A stretch of 64,000 nt of DNA from Terebella lapidaria (Eukaryota > Annelida > Polychaeta > Terebellida > Terebellidae), in the NCBI GenBank assembly GCA_949152475.1, contig OX424568.1:21303667-21367666 (forward strand). Reading direction: 5' to 3'. Under the pieces are notes generated by a model. It ran no database searches. It was not told the DNA's origin and was given only the letters and a program-made list of their open reading frames with translations. Position 1 is the first letter of the stretch, and each line of letters opens with the position of its first letter. Positions 1-11,720 of the stretch are shown piece after piece. A program made the position numbers and the translations under genes.

Positions 1-3000
1 TGTATACTGCAGACAGGATGTATGCAAGCAATATATTCAAAAGAGATAATGCATCCAAGCTTTCAAAAACACGGAGAAGTTTGTTTTCTTGGCAGAGCCA
101 TTAGCTCCCGCGCATGCGTAGTGGTCTATTATTCACCAGGAACAATAAATAATAGACGGGTATGATTAACAAGCCCCTTATTCAAGAAATAACCTTCCAC
201 AGACGGTATATTATCTGATATCTATATTTTGTGTCCTTTAATGTTGATAGAACAATCATTCCAACTCCAGTATTGTGTATGGAAAAAGGGAAGAGATTTT
301 CCTGTCGGTATCGTTTTCTCAAACATCTCTTGGTATCCTTTGTAAGAGAAGTAGACAAGGGAACACAGGGGCGATGTACTGTTACTAAAAGTCTGCCCCT
401 TAGAAAACAAACCGAGAAAACTAAAAGGAATGGTACAAAATGAGACACATGGATAGGAAGGTTTTTTCGTCGATAGAAGAGCATTAGAGGGAAGCTATTG
501 TGGCTTAATGCAGCCCCGTGCAACGGTGACAAAGGTATTTGTGGTTACATTGATTCGAGCGAAAGGAATAATAACTAATTCTGGCACGGGTATTGAATGG
601 TCGCTGCTAAGAAGCGCACCGTAACAAAAGACAAGGGTCTTTGTTTGCGCTGAATTATTCTGGGGGACAATTATCCGAAGGAGAAAAGGGACAGAAAGCG
701 CCAAGGGACAATACCGAGCGAACACCTTCAGGGGAGGGGAAGAAGACGCAGTCTCATCCGCAAAGGCTGGAGAAAAATACAAATAAAAAGAGATGCCGCA
801 TCATTTCCATTCAGCACCATTGTCTCGGCAAAGTTCTAATACATCAATTGTTGCCAGCCCGAGGGTGCCAGCCTGTCGTGCCCCTGATCTGTTATTAGTG
901 TAAAGCTACCCGCCATCCGCGTCGCCATTACCTTGGATCCAATGATCACCTCCGCCTCCCCCCAGCCCCAGGTTGTCACTCCTCTTTCCCTGGAAGGCAA
1001 ACTCAAGACGCCCAATCGACTGGTTCACCATTAATCATCGTCAAGATCTGTGTCAGAAGATGACAACTTGCTAATTCTTCTGGGTCATTCCCACTATGTT
1101 CCGTTTGTTACTTTTGTGAATCAGCTTTTGATCAGGGTGTGCGCTCTCTCTTAATTAATGTTATTAACAATTCCTATATACTAGTACTGACAGTGGCGAA
1201 ATCTCAGTCGTGTTACACGTCTGAACAGTGACGATCTCCAATAATCGAATAACGAATTCAGTGGCCATATATCTTGGGAAACGGTAAAACAAGCACCAGG
1301 ATCCAGAATCCTGTAATTTATATTGCTCTCGTAAACTTGGAGGAGCATATATATATAGTCACTGTCAATACCTTTATATCAGTAGTCCGTTAATTGTAGA
1401 TTGGCAATAAATCCGTCAATGAATGTCGAACTATTTCAACCTCTCGAAAACAAATTATCAAAATTATAGCAACATTGCGTTCAATTCAAAGTAAGCAACA
1501 TTTGATGATCGGGCTGTGATGCATAGTGTTTTTTTTAATGAAAATGTATCGACATATGCACATTATGCAGTGCACATACACTATTTAACATACATCGCAA
1601 CATTTGTTTGGTAACTCTCCAGATGCAATCGCCAGTTTGGATACTGGAATTACTCAGTAGCCACATGTATATAATTATATATAGTGCCAATAAGCATGGT
1701 GGCGAATACTTACAAGGACGTCAGCATGATCAGCGATTGCGTAGTTGTATATACTAGTAAGACGATTTTTAAAAGAATAATGAATGTATTTCATATCGGA
1801 TACAGAATCTTTGGATGGTAGTTAGGTTTGTAGGGTCTTTTCGATGTAGCTTGTATTCGTTTTTCCCAATCCTTCGTCGATGAGTTCTACTCTATCAATG
1901 ATCATTCTTAGGCATATTTTACCACAAAATGTTGAAGAAAACACCGGCCCCAAGACCAAGAGAAAAAGGAAATTTCAGGTACACACGTCTCCAATATCTC
2001 GTGACCAAAAATGTACTTGAGGCTCAATACAAGAACATTTCTAGCACGGTAGCTTCTCGAACCTCAAACCATCTCCGCCTCTCCAGCCATTCTTTCCCCT
2101 CAAGAATCACGTACGGTCCCGGTTAGTACCGCGTCCGCCGATTGTTAAGTGTTGTCTCCTCACATTGTTAGCGCATAGAAGCTCCCATCCTCTTCAGTGA
2201 CACCTTTGGCACTGGATAATTATGATTCGGCGACCCATAATTGGAAGCTTCACTTCTAGATTGTGTCGACATAAAGTCCGACCACTCTCGCATGGTTCAC
2301 GTCCAATTTAACACGATAAGTAGGGATTGATTTAAGGCAACATGCTTGGACGCCCAGAACTTGTGCGATAATCGGGCGATAATTGAGGTCGGCGATAGAG
2401 ATGTTGAGTGGTCAACACACTCTAGGGTTTGTCCCTCTAGAGGAGAGGCACAAACCAGCTCTCCACTGAGACATCGCCGCGGCCTCTCCATATCAATTAC
2501 GATTTGATCTTGCACTTGTTTTTCTCCTAATGTGCGTACTACACATGTAGTACATGCAATGTAGGTGTATTCGCTTGGAATTTGTTAATTTTCTTCAAAA
2601 ATTTATATTAAAAAACTTATATTCTAACAGTTTAAGTATGGTTATAATCTCTTGAAAAAAGAGATGTGTACATCAAAATTGACGTTTCTAAGGAGTTCTT
2701 TACATTGACAGCACACAAATAACAGATTATGCGAGAATTTCAGAAGCAATGAAGGGAGCAACAATTCACTGTCCCAACAGATAACATGGCTTTTTCCACT
2801 TTTGGGTTACAAAGCAGGACAACTCGGGTAATTTGATATCTGCCTACTAATCTACGTTTACCAATCCTATTTGGACCACTTCTTGCACGGCTTGACTTCT
2901 TGTCGACCACAAACTGGTGACTTCTCAGGTATAGATCACCATGAACGATGAAGATTACCCACCAGTCTGCAATTCATATTGATTTTTTACCAATAGGGCC

Positions 3001-3700
3001 TACCATACGATTATGAAAACAATGATGGCACAGCATTAGAAAACCTGAACGGATGAACAGGCGGAAGATGAGCAGAGATCGATTAAACAGCAAAAGTCAC
3101 GATGGTGCCTTCATGTTCATACAGTGTACAATATATCGTTGTTTCTATTGTATAGTGGGTATGCAGAAGCCAACTGAGCGATTGACCATGTAGCAATCCC
3201 AAACAACCCATGAAATATGTACATGGCGAGTAGGCTTAAGGCCTATGCACAAGCCAAGAGGCTACTGATGTATCCGCGAGAACATATATAGCTTCTACCA
3301 GCAGTGACACTGGCTCTATACATTATACATGAACTTCACTCACCTTCCATAGGCCTAACAAAGAAGTTGAAAGTTATCCATCATCAGAAACGTGTTTCTA
3401 TCACCACGAAATTAAAACAACTCTGATAAGATGGCTGATCTCAATGTTATCCAAACAAATCTTCGACAGCAATCGGTTGTTAATTGTGTCGGTTGGCGGT
3501 AGCTTCAATCCAAATCACCAAGATCATACACAAACTTTGCTATATGTGGCGACTTAGGTCTCCCAGACTGTGTGATCCAGCCAGCATTAAGACTGAACCC
3601 AGAAAACCGGATCTCCATTTTTAGCATTATGTGGGAAATAACGTCAGACAACAGTTGTAATGCTGCACTTGATGGTTAATGGTTCTTGACATTAGATATG
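1..3700. other. Gene-poor stretch, no supported feature
   Basis: I see no coding region with family resemblance or plausible splice structure. The open frames here are short (up to about 116 codons), overlap on both strands and look random. A CpG-containing patch around 105-125 includes GCGCATGCG, similar to half of an NRF1 site, but no exon follows it convincingly. The rest is AT-rich non-coding sequence. Confidence 0.5.
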
Positions 3701-3726
3701 TATAGCCATGTAAGTCTATGTAGTAG

Positions 3727-3856
3727 TATAACGAAAATTTGGTAACACCAAACATTCTGTTTCCACACACCTGATGGAGGCCTGTGTTGGGTCGAAAGCT
3801 TGTGATTCTATAAACTATTGATAAGTCTTGAATGGTGTTACCAAATTTTCGTTATA
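3727..3856. mobile_element. Small inverted-repeat element (MITE), 24-bp perfect TIRs
   Basis: A 24-bp sequence beginning TATAACGAAAATTTGG at 3727-3750 is repeated as an exact reverse complement at 3833-3856, enclosing 82 bp. Both outer ends carry TA, which could be a TA target duplication as in Tc1/mariner-type MITEs. It sits directly upstream of a degraded reverse-transcriptase segment. There is no coding capacity. Confidence 0.75.
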
Positions 3857-3869
3857 TTACACCCTTCTG

Positions 3870-4340
3870 AATGATATACTGATTTTCGGGAAACTCCAAC
3901 AAATATTTTAGACATGACATGACCTTGAGTCATCTTGCAGAATAGAGTCTTAAAGTCAACCCTGCCAAATTTCAGCTATCCAAAGAATTTTTGTGATATC
4001 TTGGTCTTCATTTCCAAAGACATAGTTCTTCCCAGCCCAGAGAGAGGACATGTTTTACAAAACAGGGCAACCAACATGCTGGAACCGAATTACGTGGCTA
4101 CTTGGAAATAACTGGATATAACCAGAATGATGTTTCATCCCACAATATGGCGAGATTATCACACTTGAATGAAGAAGAAAAGGAGAATGAAACCTACAGA
4201 CTGCATCCTACGCTCAACTGTCCCATTAATTTTCCAGTGAAGCAAAGACTGTATACGCTTTCATTGACTGAAACAACGTCCTCTGTCGGCAACAATCCTT
4301 GGTTGTCTAAAGGTTCAATGTTCATCTCGGGTGCGATGCT
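3870..4340 (+). pseudogene. Ty3/gypsy-like reverse transcriptase remnant (palm end/thumb)
   Basis: Frames joined across stops give a segment that resembles Ty3/gypsy pol just after the active site. It starts with NDILIFGK (in place of the usual YxDDILIFS), then a block like 'KLNPxKC.F....EYLG' seen as VNPAKFQLSKEFL-stop-YLGLHF, and then a connector like 'ELRSFLGLTGYY...F....' seen as ELRGYLEITGYNQNDVSSHN. The order and spacing match gypsy RT-to-RNase H connectors. Several stops and shifts show that it is dead. Assignment is by motif memory only, so the family level is uncertain. Confidence 0.4.
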
Positions 4341-4529
4341 GTCTCTACATCAGGACATTGGATGAGTTGCCATCGCTTATGCAAGCCAAATTTTACTCAG
4401 ATGGGAGTAAAGATCATGGAAGCGTACAGTTTCATGAAGTTATAACTGTTAGTGATAAGTTTCAAGACTTGCTGATTATAGCAAAATTATCTGATTACAC
4501 AGACAACGGTAAGCTATTTCCATACCACT

Positions 4530-4616
4530 GACAAGCTTGGAGAGAAAGAGACGGACGACGACGGACGCAATGCCCTGGCAATAAGTTATTGGACCAAAGG
4601 TCTGGTAACCTAAAAA
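4530..4616 (+). mobile_element. Solo right-end remnant of the GGTTACCGGA hairpin element
   Basis: A short GGACGACGACGGACG tract is followed by GCAATGCC, a TTATTGGACC..GGTCTGGTAACC hairpin and an A-rich tail. This is a diverged version of the right terminus of the large elements at 36.8-40.8 kb and 51.5-53.0 kb, without their satellite body. Confidence 0.6.
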
Positions 4617-4657
4617 CAAGACTCAATATGGTAGCGAACGGTTGGCAAATAGACATT

Positions 4658-4684
4658 GTTGGGAACTAAAGTATAGTTCCCAAC
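4658..4684. repeat. Perfect 11-bp-stem palindrome
   Basis: GTTGGGAACTA and its reverse complement TAGTTCCCAAC are separated by 5 bases. A related half copy (ACATTGTTGGTAACTAAAGTA) follows within 40 bp. It is probably the scar of a small inverted-repeat element. Confidence 0.6.
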
Positions 4685-4779
4685 AAAAAGCAAATAGACT
4701 TCACATTGTTGGTAACTAAAGTATCCAAAACTAAAGTATCATTACAATGGTGCACTCCCTGGGTGCGCTATATTTTGCG

Positions 4780-6090
4780 CTATCTGTGAAAAGACAACGA
4801 ACACTGATTCAACCATCCATCATGTCCCAACCGAACAAGATTATACCAGCAGTGACTTACAAAGTCTACCCCACTTGGATACGGATTATCACCTATGACC
4901 AACACCTCAGTTGACACTTGGATTACAACGACTGAGGAGGAACACATTGAAGTTCCTGACTGCCTGAGTGCCAAGTCTGCAGAGTAATCTACTGCATCAA
5001 GCAGCAGATGTTTCTCTCTTCATACAGGAGGTCTGTGGTCAGGGATTATACAACAGATTTGTACTAGACAAACTGAACATACTCATGGATGAGTGGGGGG
5101 GGGGGGGCAGGCTCCAGACCAAGCCTTGCTTATGAGTAATCCCACAGATATGCAAGGCTTCCATGTGTGGAGCATGTGCATTTGTCAGCATCTCGATCAA
5201 AGAGACAGGAACACAATTCAGCCTCAACATTCACACCTTCAGTGTCAATATCAGGTGAACTCCACCTACCGAGCGAAGGGAGAGTGGATCCTATGAAACC
5301 ACTAACCGGTGAGACAAAAAGAGAAAGCTACACTCCATTGAGGAGCATATGTCCTGTAGAATCTCCAAAAGTAAGAGCAGTAAATGGCAGGATGTCCCCA
5401 TTAAACAGGAAAGGCACATGCAATTATGTCCTCATGGGAAATGGATGCCCTCATGAACACCCACGCTCGTGAAAGAATTTGATGAAGCATAGTATGAAGG
5501 GGCCAAATGAAAGCACCCTGCATGGGTTGTAAAAACTATTAATCTTTTCACTCAAAAATGTGTCTCATTCATTGAGCATTGAGAGTGCTGCCAGAGTGAG
5601 TCTGCATGCAATCATGTGGGCGGCAGCAACCAACATCCTGAAGGCACGACTTCAGTGCAGACACAGCCAGCGCATGAACCGAAGCCTTGAGTTAATCAGG
5701 AAAAAAGTAAGAATATCACACTTTTTTATATGCAAACCGCTCCTAAAGGATGAGGTGATGGAGGCTATGCCCACAAGCCAACAACCACCCCAGGCAGTGT
5801 ACAATCAGCCACATGCAGGAACCAATCCACTGTCTATATGGAACTACAACACACCAGGATATGATATTGTGGACCTCTAACATGCTGATGCACATGTACT
5901 ACACGATACCAACAAGTATGGAACAAAGATTACCGGCAGCACCCCCATCGTTGACTCAGATGGAGCCTTGCCTGGCCAATCACTAACAATCTTAAGCATC
6001 TTCAGTGGGTAGGGAATGCAGCCTCGAACAGTCTCTCAGAGAACATAAGAATGCTGAAATCAACATAGATGCTTTGTTCTGACAGGATCG
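4780..6090. other. Unclassified degenerate sequence, possibly more retroelement debris
   Basis: Several overlapping open frames of 60-106 codons on the plus strand (4102-4365, 5093-5472, 5560-5880) show no motif that I recognise. They lie between a gypsy-like remnant and a LINE endonuclease remnant, so they may be internal parts of dead retroelements. A 12-bp poly-G run occurs near 5096. No function is assigned. Confidence 0.3.
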
Positions 6091-6099
6091 CCAGCTGGT

Positions 6100-6870
6100 G
6101 AAATCCAGTCATCACGGCAGTAACAGCAGAGGAGTGAACTTTAATGTACGAAATGCATTATTGCAGACACAGTAATTATTCTCCAACAGTGTACCCCAAT
6201 AGTGTATGAAAATCCTCGGACTACGAATCAAAGACAAATACCTGATCGCCCGCCAGACAGCCGATGACGTCAATGATGGACGTCGGTCCACCAGCTCACA
6301 GTTCAAGTTAGTACTTGCCAAAGTGCAAAACACAATCTGTTCATTGTCAACACCAACTCCTGACATAGTTTTGTGTGCTGGTTTCAACCAATTCAATATA
6401 TCATGGAACATGAACTGAAAGCTCAACAGAAGAACAGATTATGATTACAAACCTCATGAGCCTATCACATGAGTTTTACCTTACCCAATGCATAGACTAA
6501 CCTACATGCAGGAAGGGAAACACTCTGGACCTGTTCAACCTAGAGCTGTTACACAGTTTTGGATGCAATGAGACAATATTCTCAGAGCGGTACATTGTGG
6601 AGTGCTGCACTGCATACAAAACCACCTCTCATGGAACATCAAGATCACAACAAGAAAGCAGGGAACTTGCCAGTTTAGATTATGATTTTTTCTTCAGCGA
6701 GGAAACATAATGGGGAAATCTGGAGAGAGAGCTCAGCATCTACAACTGTATTGTACTCCGGAAATAATGCTCAACCAATTTCCTCACATCTGCTTTGAAA
6801 TCTCCAAGGAAAATACCTCTCATGAGGAAAGTAGAAACCTTATTGCAGACGATGCTGTTTTAAAGTAGTA
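6100..6870 (+). pseudogene. Non-LTR retrotransposon endonuclease segment, decayed
   Basis: Around 6330-6415 the plus strand reads STPTPDIVLCAGFNQFNISW, matching the 'TPDIIICGDFNFPxIxW' strand of LINE apurinic-type endonucleases, with the catalytic GDFN changed to AGFN. About 110 bp further on, RKGNTLDLF (near 6515) matches the usual 'PTRGKNTLDLFFTN' block, followed by remains of the 'SDHxxV' region. Stops and frame changes interrupt all of it. The RT half of what may be the same element lies in the same orientation at 10.5-11.5 kb. Confidence 0.55.
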
Positions 6871-8126
6871 CGCGCCACAAGAAAGCGGCACCTATCGAGT
6901 ATTGATTGATTTCGTTAGCACGGCTGGTCTTTACAGCGTGCTTATAGGAGCGGTCCTCGTGTGTTTTACCAATCAACGCCCCAGGTGCCAATCGATATGC
7001 CCAAATATGGCACAACGCCACAACTGGGTTTTCCATAAGCGATCACTTTAGCCGTGTTTCACTTTTGATGCATGGATTCTATATGAAATGCGCGCATACT
7101 GAGAAAGTGCGCATATGAGTCGAATAAAGCCGAGTGCCGTATCAAAAGCGGATGCCTGTTTTTTTCTTGCAGAATAATCATGTGGGCCTACGTTTTGTGC
7201 AACATGTTATCTACAGTCATAATTCGCCATAATTCCACAATGACATTATCCATGCAGTTCACTGCCCTTCACAATAAGAACGCGCACTAATTACATCAAT
7301 CTCCAAAAAGTAGCGAATATAGAAATTTTATTCTACATACACCAACAACAAAATCAAAGGAACATACATTGGACACCAGAGGAGACCATGGTGACCATGA
7401 AAGATACATATATTTACAGAACATAGATACCATTACAAACGATAAACCAAAATAAATGAAAACATGCAAAACGAGAAAAACTAGCGGCAGTTTAAATATG
7501 CGATTTACATACTATTAAATTTGGTAGTCTAGGGATAGATATAGGTGGATCTAAAATAGTTTTAGATAAAATATAAATATAAGGGATTCGTCTGTAAGAT
7601 AATGTTCTGGAAAAAAATTGCTGAACAAATTATTTCAATCGTCCATGGGTTTTGATACGATTTTGATCTGATATATATTCGACCGGTATGTACCCACTTT
7701 CGCGATATGCGCGGGTGCATACGCGCAAGTAACACTGCATGTATGGTGGAAATACATCAATGAGCCCTTACTAGCATGTATCAGTGTCATGGACCGATCC
7801 TGAGCATAACACGATGTCCACACGGACCACCCCCGTCCACACAGGACATGAGTTATTGAGTGCCTCAGACACAACATGGACATTCCCATACCACCCATAA
7901 CTGTAAAATAGCACTGTGCCATCCCAGATGACCCCGGCAAATGTCATTCCAAAACCTTTGTACGTGACTGTGTACTGAACCTTAACCAGTCCATTCAGGA
8001 ACATCATTTACAACCACGTATCATCAAATCACCTCGGAACAATCGCGGACCTATATCAGTTACATCGAGTCATCAGTTACATTCCTGGACTGTCATGCCG
8101 GAAAAGTATCGGACAGAACCCCCTTA
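6871..8126. other. Intervening stretch, no gene seen
   Basis: There is no conserved coding or splice pattern. Short open frames on the minus strand at 7635-8007 (up to 101 codons) resemble no family that I know. The stretch separates the two LINE halves. Confidence 0.4.
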
Positions 8127-8923
8127 TACCCCCGTCACACTGAGCTTGGGTTCTTACTGCGTTCTGACGGCGATCAAGGACCCGATAGGGACGCCATAGG
8201 CGGCGTGAGGTCGTAGTGAGAATGCATAAAGTCGCCATGGGGACCCATAGAATGCTGAAGGTCGCAGAGCAGAACGCAGAGCTAGCGATTGCCACAACTT
8301 TGAGCATTTTTCAAATGAGTTTTCCGTCAAACCGGATTGGCGTTCTTACTGCGTTCCTACGGCGACCCATGACGCGATCAGGGCACCATAGACACCCGAA
8401 AGTCGTGCTGAGAATTTAGGAAGTCGCCGTGGGGGACGCACAGGATAACTAAGGTCGCAGAGAGATGGCTTTAAACATGTTAAAAGTAAATGCCAAGGCT
8501 CGGCGTCCTGGACCTCATTTTCAGGACGTAGTGAGGTCGTCATGGGTAGCTGTGTTTGCCATAGAAACGTGGTAGGAACTCGCAGTATGCCCTATTGTCG
8601 CCGTAGAGTCGCCATGAACATGGTAAGAACGTGAACTCATGATTGCACTCACATAATTCCGGGTTCACCGGAAATCGTCATGTGGACGTCGTGCTGACTC
8701 AGTAGACAGTTCAGACGCGCAGTAAGGTCGTGGTGCTATGGGGCTGCCGTGGAGACGCCGTGGCGACATTTGACGTCATCTAAACGAAAAATGTCGCAGA
8801 CCACAGGACCCTGATATGACGGGTAACTGAAAAACTATTTGGGTTTTCGCGGCGACCCTCGGCGTCCTTCAAATTTTGACAGTTTAGGACACTGTAAAGA
8901 CACAAGCTAGGTGTGACGGGGTA
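8127..8923. mobile_element. ~0.8-kb non-coding element with CCCCGTCACAC inverted ends
   Basis: The left end TACCCCCGTCACACTGAGCTTG is mirrored by CAAGCTAGGTGTGACGGGGTA at the right, near-perfect inverted repeats of about 20 bp. The interior is GC-richer than its surroundings and repeats short phrases such as TTCTTACTGCGTTC and GGTCGCAGAG, suggesting internal duplication. No transposase frame is visible, so it is probably non-autonomous. Confidence 0.6.
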
Positions 8924-8989
8924 GACGTATTTTACGTCATGGCGTCAATTCCTTTCCCCAAATCTGGACGAAACTTGGAATGATAATGG

Positions 8990-10250
8990 CAGCATCTACC
9001 ATCGTACCACATTTCAGAATGATTGATTCTATACTAAGTATTTGAGGGTGGTTTTTTCCCTTCAAAATGATGTATTACTGACGCCGATAAAATTAATGAC
9101 TGTTGGGTAATACTGTACAGAAGTGCGATATCGTTTTCACCCCAAATCGTAGATTCCAGCCAGTAAGAATGGCAATTAGCGCAACAATTCGGACTGTGAC
9201 CCCATATTTCTTTGGTTTCATTTGGAAGGGTAGTTTTTCCCCTTAAAATGGTGTATTACTCACCCCGACAAAATTGATGATTGTTGGGTAATACTGTACA
9301 GAATGCGATATATATACTCGTTTTCCCCCTGAATCGTAGGTCCCGTAAATAAAAATGCCAATTAGCGCAACAATTCAGACCGTGAACTCATATTTTCTTG
9401 GTGTTATATGTAAGGGTAATTTTTCTCTTCAAAATGATGTATCACTCGTCCTTATAAAACTGGTCGTTGTTGGGTGATACTGTACAGAAGTGCGGTATAT
9501 ACTTGTACTTCCCCTAAATCATAGATTCCGGCAATTAAAATGGCAATTAGCGCAATAATTCGGGCGGTGACCCCATATTTTTTTGGTTTTATATGTAAGG
9601 GTGGTTTCTTCCCTTCCAAATGCTGTATTACTCATGCCGATAAAATTGATAACTGTCGGTAATACTGTACAGAAGTGCGATATATTCTCGTTTTTCCCCT
9701 AAATCGTAGATTTCGGCAAGTAAAAATGGCAATTAGCGCAACAATTCGGACGGTGACCCAATATTGTTTTGGTTTTATATGTAGGGGTAGTTTTCTACCT
9801 TCAAAATGATGTATTACTCATACCGATAAAATCGATAACTGTTCGGTAATACTGTATAGAAGTGGGATATATTCTCGTTTTTCCCCTAAATCGTAGATTT
9901 CTGCAAGTGAAAATGGCAATTAGCGCAACAATTCGGACGGTTACCCAATATTTTTTTGGTTTTATATGTAAGGGTAGTTTTCTACCTTCAAAATGATGTA
10001 TTACTCATGCCGATAAAATTGATAACTGTTCGGTTATTCTGTACAGAAGTGCGATATATTTTCGCTTTTCCCGTAAATCGTAGATTTCTGCAAGTAAAAA
10101 TGGCAATTAGCGCAACAATTCGGACGGTGACCCAAATTTTTTTTGGTTTTATATGTAAGGGTAGTTTTCTACCTTCAAAATGATGTATTACTCATGTCGA
10201 TAAAATTGACGATTGTCCGGTAATACTGTATTTAAGTGTGATGTACTTGT
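8990..10250. repeat. Tandem array, ~186-bp monomer, about 6.5 copies
   Basis: The phrase GGCAATTAGCGCAACAATTCGGAC recurs near 9171, 9358, 9542, 9728, 9915 and 10102, a spacing of 183-187 bp. Other markers (AATACTGTACAGAAGTGCGATAT, ATGATGTATTACTC) recur at the same period. Divergence between copies is low to moderate. No coding potential is seen. The array lies between the two LINE halves. Confidence 0.85.
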
Positions 10251-10740
10251 ATTTTCCCTATACTCTCCATTATAAAACGGTACTCAAGGTTCGCAGCCTA
10301 AATTGTTCCATAACGGAAAAAAACGCACGGTGACCTATACTTTTCTCGGCAGTTTTGTGCTCAAATATACCAAATGTTGACATTTGATTAATTGTTTTGA
10401 GCAAATAAACCCTTTTGCCCTTTGGAGCGAGCCACCTTAACAAGCAATTACAGAAAGCCACAAAATCCTAAACGCCTAAAGCTGAGAAAAAAGGCCAAGG
10501 ACATTGAGTAGAGGCTGAAAACTCATATGACAATGACAGGAATGCCAGAGAACATAAAGCTTTTTTTGTCATCAGGAACAATTACAATTGCTTCTCCAGC
10601 TATGTCGAGAAATAACAAAACAGTCTAGAGTAGGACCACTGGTCAAGTCAAGCAATAACACTGTTACAAACCCACTCAAAATAGCCGATCTACTTGCATG
10701 TCAGTATGCGTCTGACTTCAGTGATCCCATCGTCTGCCAG

Positions 10741-10862
10741 AGGTCCAGACAGGTTTCCAGACAGGTTTCCTGCAGAGGTCCAGACAGGTTTCCAGACAGG
10801 TTTCCTGCAGAGGTCCAGACAGGTTTCCAGACAGGTTTCCTGCAGAGGTCCAGACAGGTTTT
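10741..10862. repeat. 35-bp minisatellite, ~3.5 copies, inside LINE remnant
   Basis: AGGTCCAGACAGGTTTCCAG starts at 10741, 10776, 10811 and 10846, an exact 35-bp period. Each unit itself holds two copies of CCAGACAGGTTTCC. Because 35 is not a multiple of 3, each unit shifts frame, which explains the repetitive RQV/PDRF-type open frames here. Copies are almost identical, so the expansion is recent. Confidence 0.9.
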
Positions 10863-11516
10863 CTGCGATACTCATGAAAAAGTGTTGCAATTCACTCGCC
10901 AGACCACTGTGCATTATCTGACAACGTTCTCGCTACCAAGGAACAATCCCTGCTCTGATGAAGACTACCAATATTGTTCCCATCCACAAAGGCAGAAACC
11001 ATGGCCTACTCGAAAACTACACGCCTGTCACTCTCACATCTCACCTCACCAAGATCTTCGAGAAACTGTTAAGAAACCAACTGATCTCTCACCTTGTTGA
11101 CACTGATCTCCTCAACCCAGGACAATATGGTTTTCATAGTGGTAGATCCTGTCTGGGTCAACTTATCACACACTTCGAAGACGGTGACGATGGAAGACGA
11201 TGACAATGTTGTTATCTTCTATGTGGACTTTGCAAAAGCTTACGACAAGGTAGCATCCCTCATCACATTGAGAAAACTCAAGAACCTTAGCATCTCGGTA
11301 AACCTAAAAAGACGGCTTCATGATTTCCTAGTAGATTGTTCCCAGTGAGTCGTTGTCAACGGATCCAAGTCCAAATCCTGAACAGTGAATCTGGTGTGCC
11401 CAGTGTGCCTCAAGGATAAACCTCTGACCTCTACTTTTTTTAGTTTTAATAGAAGGCATCGACTCCGAAGTATCGACATCCATTGTGTTTAGCTTTGTAG
11501 ATGATAAACTAAAGTT

Positions 11517-11714
11517 CATCTGTCAATGAAACACGCTTTTTGGCGATAATTTTGTTTTGGATAATCGAATCAACTTGAAATTTTGTGTGAGATAGAACTC
11601 TGAAATTCGGTGAAATATTACGGCATGATACCCAATAAAGACACACCAAATTTCAAGTTGATTCGATTATCCAAAACAAAGCTACGGCCAAAAAGCGTGT
11701 TTCACTGACAGATG
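11517..11714. mobile_element. Inverted-repeat element (~198 bp) inside the LINE RT
   Basis: CATCTGTCAATGAAACACG..TTTTTGGC at the left is mirrored by GCCAAAAAGCGTGTTTCACTGACAGATG at the right. A second inner pair (GGATAATCGAATCAACTTG / CAAGTTGATTCGATTATCC) extends the stem to about 55 bp per arm with an internal mismatch stretch. It lies directly after the FVDD-like active-site block, so it inserted after the LINE. Confidence 0.75.
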
Positions 11715-11720
11715 AGGGAC

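Larger units (their letters stand above)
10480..11720 (+). pseudogene. Non-LTR retrotransposon reverse transcriptase segment, decayed
   Basis: Across frames, the plus strand carries RT blocks of CR1/Jockey-type LINEs. They are VPIHKGRN..LENYTPVTLTSHLTKIFEKL (10970-11075), then GQYGFHSGRSCLGQL (11120-11165), then FYVDFAKAYDKV (11218-11253), then FVDDKLKF around 11490-11515 in place of YxDD. Frame changes at about 11190 and stops show that it is inactive. A 35-bp tandem repeat upstream and an inverted-repeat element just after the active-site block interrupt it. The endonuclease half at 6.1-6.9 kb has the same orientation. Confidence 0.65.

Noticed and set aside
3765-3800. Hammerhead-ribozyme-like core (CTGATGG..GGCC..GGTC..GAAA) inside the 3727-3856 MITE
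   Set aside because: The core has CTGATGG instead of the invariant CTGATGA, and I could not pair stems I and III convincingly.
10588-11100. 170-codon open frame with RQVSRQ/PDRFPDRF repeats
   Set aside because: The repeats come from a 35-bp minisatellite inside a LINE remnant, and the frame mixes RT shadow with repeat.
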